A stretch of 35,064 bases of DNA from Gammaproteobacteria bacterium (lineage in GTDB: Bacteria; Pseudomonadota; Gammaproteobacteria; GCA-001735895), in NCBI GenBank assembly GCA_024763185.1, contig JANTFY010000003.1:1-35064 (forward strand), read 5' to 3'. The position numbers and the translations under genes are program-made. Positions within the stretch are counted from its first letter, which is position 1. The number at the start of each line of letters is the position of its first letter. Shown here piece by piece: positions 9,741 to 17,469 of the stretch. Under the pieces are notes generated by a model, which made no database searches, had not been told where the DNA came from, and was given only the letters and a program-made list of their open reading frames with translations.

Positions 9741-10160
9741 TTACGCCCCGTTAACATGGGATGTAATCGCACCAATCAGGTCTTCTTTGGAAAAGGGTTT
9801 GGTTAAATACTCTTCCGACCCGACAATACGCCCTCTTGCACGATCAAAAATACTGTCTTTACTCGACAGCATAATGACCGGCGTGGCTTTAAAGGTCTGG
9901 TTATTTTTAATCAGTGCACAGGTCTGATAGCCATCAAGCCTTGGCATCATGATGTCCACAAAGATAATATCCGGATGATGTTCTGTAATTTTAGACAGGG
10001 CTTCAAAGCCATCGGTCGCGGTTACAACATCACAACCCACCTTCTTGAGTAAAGTTTCTGCACTTCTTCGTATTGTTTTACTGTCATCAATCACCATCAC
10101 CTTAACATTTAACTGCAAGGCTTCAGCTGGATTGCCTGACTGTTGAGACTCGTCGCTCAC
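9741..10160 (-). CDS. pilG: Response regulator PilG (single receiver domain)
   Basis: This 139-residue CheY-like receiver is the first gene of the pilus chemosensory operon. Diagnostic segments are KVMVIDDSKTIRRSAETLLK (acidic pair Asp25/Asp26), IIFVDIMMPRLDGYQTCALI with phospho-acceptor Asp69, PVIMLSSKD, and YLTKPFSKEDL with Lys121. These read almost like Pseudomonas PilG. PilG promotes pilus extension and surface signalling when phosphorylated by ChpA. The start is a GTG at 10160 with a GGGGGAG ribosome site just upstream, at short spacing; the next internal Met would delete the first strand of the fold. It is divergent from gshA. Confidence 0.96.
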   Translation of the reverse strand: MSDESQQSGNPAEALQLNVKVMVIDDSKTIRRSAETLLKKVGCDVVTATDGFEALSKITEHHPDIIFVDIMMPRLDGYQTCALIKNNQTFKATPVIMLSSKDSIFDRARGRIVGSEEYLTKPFSKEDLIGAITSHVNGA

Positions 10161-10195
10161 ATCTCCCCCGATTCGATTAAGGTTGATCTTCTGTC

Positions 10196-10233
10196 AACTC
10201 GTTAACAGTCGATTATAGACAGTTTTACGAGTT
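10196..10233 (-). promoter_or_regulatory. Candidate pilG promoter with a palindrome over the -10
   Basis: On the minus strand a perfect TATAAT lies at 10217-10212, about 45-50 nt ahead of the pilG GTG. Only a weak -35 (CTGGTT, 17 nt upstream) is seen. The -10 sits inside an interrupted inverted repeat: AACTCGT (10196-10202) pairs with ACGAGTT (10227-10233), and inside it AACxGTC pairs with GACxGTT. A poor -35 plus a palindrome over the -10 suggests a regulated promoter. The repeat and hexamer are visible; the promoter role is inference. Confidence 0.45.
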
Positions 10234-10306
10234 AAACCAGTAATTTAATAAAAAATTATAAAGTAAATTCTACGCTAATATTTAATACCGGCAAGCGCCG
10301 AAACAT

Positions 10307-10335
10307 TTTCCAAAAAACCCTAAAAACAGTAAAAT
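10307..10335 (+). promoter_or_regulatory. Candidate sigma-70 promoter for gshA
   Basis: TTTCCA at 10307-10312 (four matches to the -35 consensus) and TAAAAT at 10330-10335 (five matches to the -10) are separated by exactly 17 nt in an AT-rich intergenic region. A transcript would start near 10342 and give a leader of about 24 nt before the gshA ATG. An octamer, AATACCGG, occurs at 10284-10291 and again at 10333-10340, overlapping the -10, and could be a binding site. Confidence 0.4.
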
Positions 10336-10365
10336 ACCGGTATATACATCTATATAGACTTTTCT

Positions 10366-11661
10366 ATGAGTGCACTCAATCTACCTTCAGTACCCCATTT
10401 AATAACCGCCAACGCTCATCCTATTGAAGAAATCGAGCGTCACATCCTGGATCACCAGGACGATATTGAAATCTGGTTAAGACAACAATTTAACAACACT
10501 CCGGCCCCGTTCTATGCCAGCGTGGACCTGAGAAATGCAGGCTTCAAGCTGGCCCCGGTAGACACCAATCTTTTTCCAGCTGGTTTTAATAATTTAAACC
10601 CAGCCTCCAAGCCACTGTGCATCCAGGCCATACAGGTTGCACTCGAACACTTTTGCCCCGAGGCCAAAGGTCTCCTGATCATCCCGGAAAGCCATACGCG
10701 CAACCTTTTTTATCTGGAGAATGTCGCCACCATCCAGGAATACGTCAGCCTGGCCGGTTATCGTTGTTACCTTGGCAGCTTGCGCGATGACATCCAAAGC
10801 GCCAGCACCATTAACCTGCCATCCGGGAGAGAAATCATTCTTCACCCCATCGAAAGGCACGGTGACTACATAAGTATAGGCGACTTTACGCCATGTGCAG
10901 TGTTATTAAACAACGATCTGTCCGGTGGACGTCCGCAAGTTCTTGAAGGCATCAATCAGGCCATCATCCCCCCTCTGGATCTGGGCTGGTCCAATCGTTA
11001 CAAATCCGACCATTTTCAGCTCTATGATGAGGTTGCCAACAGTTTTGCAAACCTTATAGACATAGACCCCTGGTTGATTAATCCGCTGTTCAAAAACTGC
11101 GGCGCGATTGATTTTATGAAACGGGAAGGCGAGGACTGTCTGGCAGAAAATACCGAATCCCTGCTTGCCCGTATCCAGAAAAAATACGATGAATACGGCA
11201 TAGAAGACAAACCTTATATTGTCATCAAGGCCGATCAGGGTACTTATGGCATGGGCGTGATGGTGGCATCCTCGGCCGATGATGTAAGGCAACTGAACCG
11301 CAAACAACGAACCAAAATGTCGGCTTCCAAAGAAGGAGGGGATACTTCAGAGGTGATTCTGCAGGAAGGCGTACCGACCCGTGAGACCTGGGGCGACAAT
11401 AAACTCACGGCGGAACCGGTCGTCTACATGATCGACCATTACGTGGTTGGAGGGTTCTACCGTATGCATTCGAAAAAAAGTGCCACCGACAACCTCAACT
11501 CTCCCGGCATGTCCTTCGAACCCCTGGCGTTTGCCGAAGCCTGTAACACGCCGGACAAACAGCTGGCGGATGATGCCTGCCCCAATCGCTTTTATGCCTA
11601 TGGCGTGATCGGTCGCCTGGCGTTGTTGACAGCAGCGCGGGAAATTAAAGCCGCCAATTAA
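10366..11661 (+). CDS. gshA: Glutamate-cysteine ligase, proteobacterial/Acidithiobacillus type
   Basis: This enzyme joins L-glutamate and L-cysteine with ATP to form gamma-glutamylcysteine, the first step of glutathione synthesis. The 431-residue protein is not the E. coli GshA family but the type first annotated in Thiobacillus/Acidithiobacillus. Recognisable segments are FYASVDLRNAGFKLAPVDTN, LFPAGFNNL, the phosphate-contact region IVIKADQGTYGMGVM, and VVGGFYRMH. It is followed after 13 nt by gshB, the second enzyme, which supports the assignment. No good ribosome site precedes the ATG, but the start fits the family. A promoter candidate lies immediately upstream, and the gene is divergent from pilG. 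Confidence 0.93.
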   Translation: MSALNLPSVPHLITANAHPIEEIERHILDHQDDIEIWLRQQFNNTPAPFYASVDLRNAGFKLAPVDTNLFPAGFNNLNPASKPLCIQAIQVALEHFCPEAKGLLIIPESHTRNLFYLENVATIQEYVSLAGYRCYLGSLRDDIQSASTINLPSGREIILHPIERHGDYISIGDFTPCAVLLNNDLSGGRPQVLEGINQAIIPPLDLGWSNRYKSDHFQLYDEVANSFANLIDIDPWLINPLFKNCGAIDFMKREGEDCLAENTESLLARIQKKYDEYGIEDKPYIVIKADQGTYGMGVMVASSADDVRQLNRKQRTKMSASKEGGDTSEVILQEGVPTRETWGDNKLTAEPVVYMIDHYVVGGFYRMHSKKSATDNLNSPGMSFEPLAFAEACNTPDKQLADDACPNRFYAYGVIGRLALLTAAREIKAAN

Positions 11662-11674
11662 ACGAGCACAGCAA

Positions 11675-12649
11675 ATGACCCAAGCCAGGCAACCTAAACT
11701 GGGCATCATCATGGATGCCATAGAATCCATCAAACCCTATAAAGACAGCAGTTTTGCCATGCTGCTGGAAGCACAAAATAGGGGGTGGACGATTTATTAC
11801 ATGCTTCAGCACGACTTGTATATGGAGAACTCCATCAGTTATGCCGACTGCCAACTGATTAAGGTGACTGACTCAAACCACGATTACTACCAGTTGACCA
11901 CCACCCAGACCATTGCTCTCAGCGATCTTGACGTTATCCTGATGCGCAAGGATCCGCCATTCGATCTGGAATACATCTACACCACTTACCTGCTCGAACA
12001 GGCGGAAGAACAGGGCACACTGGTCGTTAACAAAGCCCAGAGCCTGCGAGACTGTAATGAAAAACTATTCACGCGCGAATTTCCGCAGTGCTGTAGTCCA
12101 ACACGCGTCTCGCGCAAGCCAGCTCGCCTGCATGAGTTTTTATTGCAACACCAGGATATCATTATAAAACCGCTGGACGGCATGGGAGGGCGCTCCATCT
12201 TCCGTATCAAACAGGGCGATCCCAACACCAATGCCATTATTGAATCCGTTACGGAACACGGTAGCAAACAGGTCATGGTTCAGAAATTCATACCCGAAAT
12301 TGAAGCCGGTGATAAACGCATCCTGTTGATAGACGGAAAACCGGTTCCTTATGCACTGGCACGGATTCCGGCAAAAGGGGAAAACCGAGGCAACCTTGCC
12401 GCTGGCGCCACCTCAAAAGGGCAGCCACTGAGCGAAAGAGATTTGTGGATATGCCAGCAGATTGCCCCCAGTCTGCGCCGCAAGGGGCTGTTATTTGTCG
12501 GCATCGATGTGATCGGTGACTACCTGACCGAAATCAACGTCACCAGTCCAACCTGTATTCGCGAACTGGATAACGAATATAATCTCAACATCAGTGCCGA
12601 ATTATTTGACTGTATCGAAAACAGATTGAACAGCGCTAAAGTCGCCTGA
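11675..12649 (+). CDS. gshB: Glutathione synthetase
   Basis: This is a 324-residue ATP-grasp ligase that adds glycine to gamma-glutamylcysteine. Visible family marks are LGIIMDAIESIKPYKDSSFA at the N-terminus, DVILMRKDPPFDLEYIYTTY, the ATP-binding lysine and glycine-rich loop IIKPLDGMGGRSIFRI, the grasp segment MVQKFIPEIEAGDKRILLID, and GIDVIGDYLTEINVTSPTC near the end with the metal-binding E-I-N. Length is typical. It follows gshA by 13 nt, so the two are likely co-transcribed. Confidence 0.97.
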   Translation: MTQARQPKLGIIMDAIESIKPYKDSSFAMLLEAQNRGWTIYYMLQHDLYMENSISYADCQLIKVTDSNHDYYQLTTTQTIALSDLDVILMRKDPPFDLEYIYTTYLLEQAEEQGTLVVNKAQSLRDCNEKLFTREFPQCCSPTRVSRKPARLHEFLLQHQDIIIKPLDGMGGRSIFRIKQGDPNTNAIIESVTEHGSKQVMVQKFIPEIEAGDKRILLIDGKPVPYALARIPAKGENRGNLAAGATSKGQPLSERDLWICQQIAPSLRRKGLLFVGIDVIGDYLTEINVTSPTCIRELDNEYNLNISAELFDCIENRLNSAKVA

Positions 12650-12713
12650 TACCCTTATCCACAAAATCTACTATATTTAGATCAAACCGACCTTGAATCC
12701 TTCCGATCAAATC

Positions 12714-13610
12714 ATGACAGATGCAAACCAAGCCGCACCCGCTACCCGAAAAATAGCAGCCAGTGATCGCCTCGGATTCACGCTGTTCCTGGCCTTGTCC
12801 GTGCACGTTATTTTCATTCTCGGGGTAGGATTCACCCAGTCCGATGCTAACCAATCCGATTCCACCCCCAGCCTGGAAATTATCCTTGCTAACAGCGAAA
12901 GCCTGGAAGAACCCGATGATCCGGATTACCTGGCGCAGACCAACCAGAAAGGCGGCGGTAACCAGGAAGAAAAAGCCCGTCCCAGCGCCGCCGTATCCGC
13001 AGCTACCCCGTTAGACCAGCAAGGCTTGTCGGATCGTTCGCAAACCCAGAAAACCGCGAACAGGGTTAAAATCGAAAAGATCTACTATATCAACCAAAGG
13101 TCTGCTCAACGCCAGATCGCCAAGGCCAAAATTAACGACAAGGCCACACCTAAAAACAAAAGCCTCGACGACATCCAACAGCAACAACGGGATATCGCCA
13201 GCCTGCGCGCCGAAATCCGCAAAATGACCTCGGCCTACGCCAAACGTCCGCGCGAAATCGTCTTAACTGCCAACACGCGCGAAGCGGTTGAGGCCGGATA
13301 CCTGGCCAGCTGGGTCAATAAAATTGAACACATCGGTAACCTGAATTACCCGGCCGAGGCCGAAGTCAACAAGATCGAAGGCAGCTTACGCCTCAATGTG
13401 CGCATTAACTCAGCCGGACAGGTGATCGATGTCACCGTCACCCATTCATCAGGAAAAACCATACTCGACCAGGCGGCCCGACGCATTGTCAAACTGGCTG
13501 AACCCTTTTCACCCTTTCCCGCCCGCCTAAAAGAAAAAGCGGACCAGATCGTCATCGTGCGGACCTGGGAATTCAATTCCAGCCAGTTCTCCACTCACGG
13601 CAAATCCTGA
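12714..13610 (+). CDS. TonB-like energy transducer (TonB3-like position)
   Basis: The product (~298 aa) is an inner-membrane protein with one N-terminal helix (GFTLFLALSVHVIFILGVGF), a charged periplasmic stretch with coiled-coil character (DDIQQQQRDIASLRAEIRKM), and a C-terminal TonB fold (YPAEAEVNKIEGSLRLNVRI, then GQVIDVTVTHSSGKTILDQA and IVIVRTWEF). TonB proteins pass proton-motive force to outer-membrane partners. No ExbB/ExbD genes and no Pro-rich spacer are seen. P. aeruginosa TonB3, needed for twitching, occupies the same place between gshB and yqgE. I start at the ATG at 12714; an in-frame TTG at 12693 is possible, and neither has a clear ribosome site. The stop overlaps the next ATG by 1 nt. 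Confidence 0.85.
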   Translation: MTDANQAAPATRKIAASDRLGFTLFLALSVHVIFILGVGFTQSDANQSDSTPSLEIILANSESLEEPDDPDYLAQTNQKGGGNQEEKARPSAAVSAATPLDQQGLSDRSQTQKTANRVKIEKIYYINQRSAQRQIAKAKINDKATPKNKSLDDIQQQQRDIASLRAEIRKMTSAYAKRPREIVLTANTREAVEAGYLASWVNKIEHIGNLNYPAEAEVNKIEGSLRLNVRINSAGQVIDVTVTHSSGKTILDQAARRIVKLAEPFSPFPARLKEKADQIVIVRTWEFNSSQFSTHGKS

Positions 13611-14176
13611 TGCCCAGCAGCCACGATAACCTGGTAGGACAATACCTGCTGGCCACACCCAGCATTCAGGATCCTCTGTTCGCATCCAGCCTCGTGTTCA
13701 TGTGCGAACACAGCAAGGAAGGCAGCATGGGTGTCGTGGTTAACCATCTCTCTGACCAGACACTGGAAAACATCTTCAACCAACTGGACATTGAATGTGA
13801 ACATCAGGACATACTCGATATCCCCGTTTTTATCGGTGGACCGGTAAAATTACAACAGGGGTTCGTACTGCACAGCGCCCCTACGCAATGGGAAAAAACC
13901 ATCAATATCGGTGAAGGCATTTACCTGACCAGTTCGCGCGATATCCTTGAAGCCATTGCACATAATACCGGGCCGCAGAAATTCATCGTGTTACTGGGTT
14001 TCTCTGGCTGGTCCGCAGGACAACTGGAACAGGAACTGCAGGATAACGCCTGGCTCACCGCGCGCTCGAACCCTGACATTACCTTCAGTGCCGATATCGA
14101 CCACAAATGGCAGATGGCATTTGATACGCTCGGTTTTGATCTCGACTCCCTGTCGCCAATCAGCGGAAATGCATGA
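13610..14176 (+). CDS. yqgE: YqgE/AlgH family protein
   Basis: The 188-residue protein belongs to the YqgE/AlgH family of unknown biochemical function. Marks are LVGQYLLATPSIQDPLFASS at the start, VVVNHLSDQTLENIF, PVFIGGPVKLQQGFVLHS, and FIVLLGFSGWSAGQLEQEL with the G-(Y/F)-(A/S)-G-W-xx-GQLExE signature. It begins inside the upstream tonB-like stop (TGATG) and ends inside ruvX, the usual yqgE-yqgF pairing. AlgH was once linked to alginate control in Pseudomonas, but that is not evidence of a role here. Confidence 0.95.
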   Translation: MPSSHDNLVGQYLLATPSIQDPLFASSLVFMCEHSKEGSMGVVVNHLSDQTLENIFNQLDIECEHQDILDIPVFIGGPVKLQQGFVLHSAPTQWEKTINIGEGIYLTSSRDILEAIAHNTGPQKFIVLLGFSGWSAGQLEQELQDNAWLTARSNPDITFSADIDHKWQMAFDTLGFDLDSLSPISGNA

Positions 14177-14603
14177 ATCCCGCCCTGTCACGGTGCTTGG
14201 TTTTGATTACGGCACCCACTGGATAGGCTGCGCGGTCGGCCAGTCACACACCCGAACCGCTTCGCCGCTGCAACCCGTTAAAGTAATCAGGCAACAACCC
14301 GATTGGGACAAGATTGCACAATATATTAAAGACTGGCGGCCGGACCGACTGATTGTCGGCCTGCCCACCACCATGGCCGGTGAAGAACACGCCATGACAC
14401 AAAAAGCCAGGCGATTCAGAAACCAGCTGCAGGGACGTTTCAATATCAAAACCGAGCTGATTGACGAAAGGCTGACCACGCGCGAGGCCTGGCAAATTGT
14501 CGAGCAAAGCGCCCAGAAACAGCAATCAAAACCGCAGCTAGACTGCATTGCCGCAGTCTTAATCACCGAAACCTGGCTGAATGATCAATCGGGCCAAACC
14601 TGA
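14169..14603 (+). CDS. ruvX: Putative pre-16S rRNA nuclease / Holliday junction resolvase RuvX (YqgF)
   Basis: This is a 144-residue RNase H-like nuclease of the YqgF family, reported in other bacteria to act in 16S rRNA maturation and resolvase-like reactions. The first catalytic Asp is in VLGFDYGTHWIGCAVGQ, a Glu-containing region is TELIDERLTTREAW, and the last acidic site is LDCIAAVLI. VGLPTTMAGEEHAMT is a family loop. The start is the ATG at 14169, overlapping yqgE by 8 nt; a longer upstream frame exists but runs inside yqgE and has no family content. The residues after DYG (HW instead of the common K/R-x) are slightly unusual. Confidence 0.93.
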   Translation: MHESRPVTVLGFDYGTHWIGCAVGQSHTRTASPLQPVKVIRQQPDWDKIAQYIKDWRPDRLIVGLPTTMAGEEHAMTQKARRFRNQLQGRFNIKTELIDERLTTREAWQIVEQSAQKQQSKPQLDCIAAVLITETWLNDQSGQT

Positions 14604-14732
14604 TAAATGAAACTGTCCTGTGCCGCGCTGTCGACCCAACAGTAAAAAAACTAGGCAAGGTCGTAAAGATCATTTTGCATCAACGACAAGTATGGTATAA
14701 AGCGCCTAACTTCCAAGCCTGGCTATACACGA

Positions 14733-15233
14733 GTGACCGATTTATCTGTCGAAACACTGATCAACCAACTCACCGAGGCACTGGCTCCTTTATTTTATAC
14801 TGACGATCAACCCATCATCGTGGGCATAGAAACCGGTGGTTACCGCATCGCCCAGGCCCTGCACGAAAAGCTGAGCCCAGATACCGAGCTGGGCAAACTC
14901 AACATTACCTTTTATCGTGATGATTACACCAAGATCGGCCTGCACCCGACGGTAAAACCCTCCAGCCTACCCGGAACCATCGATGGCAAAACCATTGTGC
15001 TGGTGGATGACGTCCTGTATTCAGGGCGCACGATACGCGCCGCGATGAATGAACTGTTTGATTACGGTCGCCCCGAAAAAATCCTGCTCGTCATACTGGT
15101 AGACCGCGGCGGCCGCGAACTGCCTATCCAGGCCGACTTTATCGGTACCCGCCTGCCACTGGAGAACAACCAGCAAATAAAACTGGAAGGAACTGATGAG
15201 CTCAAACTCAGCATTCTGCACACTGACGATTGA
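14733..15233 (+). CDS. pyrR: PyrR bifunctional regulator / uracil phosphoribosyltransferase
   Basis: This 166-residue type I phosphoribosyltransferase carries the PRPP loop VLVDDVLYSGRTIRA (residues 90-103), an IVGIETGGYRIAQ substrate segment and an ITFYRDDYTKIG flexible-loop region. In Gram-positive bacteria PyrR binds pyr mRNA; in many proteobacteria it heads pyrR-pyrB-pyrC' as here. The start is a GTG at 14733 with a weak ribosome site. The 129-nt gap upstream holds a poor promoter match (TTGCAT 14675-14680, TATAAA 14696-14701, 15-nt spacing) and no obvious attenuator stem followed by a U-run, so RNA-level control is not evident. Its last base overlaps the pyrB start (TGATG). Confidence 0.95.
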   Translation: MTDLSVETLINQLTEALAPLFYTDDQPIIVGIETGGYRIAQALHEKLSPDTELGKLNITFYRDDYTKIGLHPTVKPSSLPGTIDGKTIVLVDDVLYSGRTIRAAMNELFDYGRPEKILLVILVDRGGRELPIQADFIGTRLPLENNQQIKLEGTDELKLSILHTDD

Positions 15234-16201
15234 TGAAAAACAACAACCTACAACTCAGCAGCGAAGGAAAACTCAAACACTTCCTCAGCATTGAAGGCCT
15301 TAACCATTCCATCCTGAGCGACATTCTCGATACAGCAGAATCCTTTACCTCCGTCACCGAGCGCAGTATCAAAAAGGTGCCCATATTACGTGGCAAAACG
15401 GTTGCCAACCTGTTTTTTGAAGCCAGCACACGAACCCGCTCAACCTTTGAACTGGCCGCCCAACGCCTGTCTGCGGATATACTCAACCTGAATATAGATA
15501 CCTCAGCCGCGGTCAAGGGCGAATCGCTGCTGGATACCCTGCACAATCTTGAAGCGATGCAGATTGACATGTTTGTCATTCGCCATCAGGACAGTGGCAG
15601 CGCACATTTTTTTGCCCAGCACGTGAACCCAGGGGTTAGCGTGTTAAATGCCGGTGACGGTCAACACGCACACCCCACCCAGGCCATGCTTGACATGTTT
15701 ACCATTCGTCGTCACAAACATCAGTTTGAGAACCTGACGGTGGCCATCGTCGGTGACATTAAACACTCACGCGTGGCCCGCTCTCAAATTCATGCGCTTA
15801 ACCTGCTCAATACCGGGCAGGTCAGGGTGGTAGCCCCACCCACGCTGCTACCGGAACAGGCCGAAACGCTCGGCGTACAGGTTTATCACAAGCTCAACAA
15901 GGGGCTCAAGGATGTCGATGTGGTCATCATGTTGAGACTGCAAAAAGAACGCATGACCGGGGCATTGTTACCCAGTGAAAAGGAATACTTTCGCCAGTAC
16001 GGGCTGACCGCAGAACGCTTAAAACTGGCCAAAGCGGATGCCATCGTGATGCATCCCGGGCCTGCCAACCGCGGCATAGAAATCGAATCCTCGGTCATGG
16101 ACGGCAATCAATCTGTCATTTTGCAACAGGTCACCTATGGCATCGCGGTTCGCATGGCCGTGATGTCGATGATCGTCTCCGGTGCGGTTGAATCTTCATG
16201 A
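15233..16201 (+). CDS. pyrB: Aspartate carbamoyltransferase catalytic subunit
   Basis: This enzyme condenses carbamoyl phosphate and aspartate in the second step of pyrimidine synthesis. Signatures are FFEASTRTRSTFELAA (carbamoyl-phosphate loop, STRTR at 65-69), FVIRHQDSG, GDGQHAHPTQAMLDMFTI, and MLRLQKERM for aspartate binding. The 322-residue length and the pyrC' partner match the class of ATCase that forms a dodecamer with a dihydroorotase-like subunit. No pyrI regulatory gene is present. I start at the ATG at 15233; a TTG one codon earlier is less likely. The stop overlaps the next ATG by 4 nt (ATGA), which suggests coupled synthesis of the two subunits. Confidence 0.97.
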   Translation: MKNNNLQLSSEGKLKHFLSIEGLNHSILSDILDTAESFTSVTERSIKKVPILRGKTVANLFFEASTRTRSTFELAAQRLSADILNLNIDTSAAVKGESLLDTLHNLEAMQIDMFVIRHQDSGSAHFFAQHVNPGVSVLNAGDGQHAHPTQAMLDMFTIRRHKHQFENLTVAIVGDIKHSRVARSQIHALNLLNTGQVRVVAPPTLLPEQAETLGVQVYHKLNKGLKDVDVVIMLRLQKERMTGALLPSEKEYFRQYGLTAERLKLAKADAIVMHPGPANRGIEIESSVMDGNQSVILQQVTYGIAVRMAVMSMIVSGAVESS

Positions 16202-17469
16202 AAACACACATAAAAAACGGTCGACTGGTAAACCCTGCCTCACAACGAGATGAAGTCGCTGATATTTTTATCGACAACCAGCTGGTCGTCGCCATTCGCA
16301 CCAAACCCGAAGGCTTTGCAGCCGATCAAACACTCGACGCCACCGACAAACTAATCATTCCCGGCCTGGTGGATGTGCAGTGCCGGGTACGCCAGCCTGG
16401 CTCCACCCAGAAAGCCAATACCAGCACCGAAACCAATGCGGCAGCTCATGGCGGTATCACCAACATTTGCATACCACCCGATGCCAACCCGGTGACCGAT
16501 AATGCGGCGGTGGTGGAATTGATCCATCACAACAACCAAAAAGCCGGCAACCGCTGTCACCTGTATACCATCGGTGCCCTAAGCAAGGGCTTGCAAGGTG
16601 AACAATTAAGCAACATGGGCACCCTTAAGCGCTCGGGCTGTATTGCCCTGAGCAATGCCCTGCACCCTTTTGCCAATAACCTGGTGCAACGCCGCGCCAT
16701 GGAATATGCATCCGGGCAGAACATGCTGGTGGTGATCCAGCCTTATGATCATGCGCTGTATGCCAATGGTTGTGCCCACGAGGGTGCACTCGCCACTCGA
16801 CTGGGACTGCCACCGATCCCGGAGGCTGCAGAAACTGCTGCACTGGCTCGGGACATTGAACTGGTTGCACAAACCGGCGCGAGAACCCATTTCGGACAGT
16901 TATCCTGTGCGCGTTCGGTAGAGAAGATTCGTAAAGCCAAAAAAGACGGCCTGCCGGTCAGTGCGGATGTGGCCATGCATCAGTTATTCCTGACCGAACG
17001 CGATATTAATGACTTTGACACCAATAAACTGACCATACCCCCCCTGCGTAGCGAAACAGATCGTGATGCGCTGCGTGAAGGCATCAGTGACGGCACAATC
17101 GATTGCATCTGTTCAGACCATCAACCGCATGATATTGATGCCAAACTTCAACCTTTTCCATCCGCCGAACCCGGCATCAGCGCGCTGGATGTCTTTTTAC
17201 CGCTGCTGTTTCGACTCATTGATGAAAACATCGTCAGCCTGCAACAGGCTCTGTCTTTAACCACTATAAATCCGGCGAAAATTTTTAAACTGCCCGCTGG
17301 ACAGATCGCTAGCGGAGAGCTGGCTGATCTGGTCATTGTAGACACAATGTGCCATTACCAATGCAATACTGCCGATTTTTATTCTGCCGGCAAAAACAAC
17401 GCGTTCCAGGGTTGGGACTTTTCAGCCCGGGCAGAAACCACCCTGGTTGCAGGCAAACTTATTCAATAA
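16198..17469 (+). CDS. pyrC': Inactive dihydroorotase-like ATCase partner (PyrC')
   Basis: The 423-residue protein has the amidohydrolase fold of dihydroorotase (LIIPGLVDV, AAHGGITNICIPPDANPVTD, ICSDHQPHDIDAK, EPGISALDVFLPLL). The metal-binding H-x-H expected after LVDV is replaced by Q61-C62-R63 (LVDVQCRVRQPG), and the usual LSDDG near the carboxylated Lys is LSNALHP. With these ligands missing, the protein is very unlikely to hydrolyse dihydroorotate. In Pseudomonas the equivalent PyrC' is a structural subunit needed for ATCase assembly, and the 4-nt overlap with pyrB is the same arrangement. An active pyrC should exist elsewhere in the genome. The stop directly abuts the convergent stop of the EamA gene. 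Confidence 0.93.
   Translation: MKTHIKNGRLVNPASQRDEVADIFIDNQLVVAIRTKPEGFAADQTLDATDKLIIPGLVDVQCRVRQPGSTQKANTSTETNAAAHGGITNICIPPDANPVTDNAAVVELIHHNNQKAGNRCHLYTIGALSKGLQGEQLSNMGTLKRSGCIALSNALHPFANNLVQRRAMEYASGQNMLVVIQPYDHALYANGCAHEGALATRLGLPPIPEAAETAALARDIELVAQTGARTHFGQLSCARSVEKIRKAKKDGLPVSADVAMHQLFLTERDINDFDTNKLTIPPLRSETDRDALREGISDGTIDCICSDHQPHDIDAKLQPFPSAEPGISALDVFLPLLFRLIDENIVSLQQALSLTTINPAKIFKLPAGQIASGELADLVIVDTMCHYQCNTADFYSAGKNNAFQGWDFSARAETTLVAGKLIQ

Noticed and set aside
13947..14168. N-terminal extension of ruvX reaching back into yqgE
   Set aside because: The 74 extra residues lie inside yqgE in another frame and have no YqgF content; the ATG at 14169 fits the family start.
14604..14732. 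PyrR-type RNA attenuator ahead of pyrR
   Set aside because: Only short imperfect pairings (for example GTCGT/ACGAC) are visible and no GC-rich stem followed by a U-run; not enough to call an attenuator.
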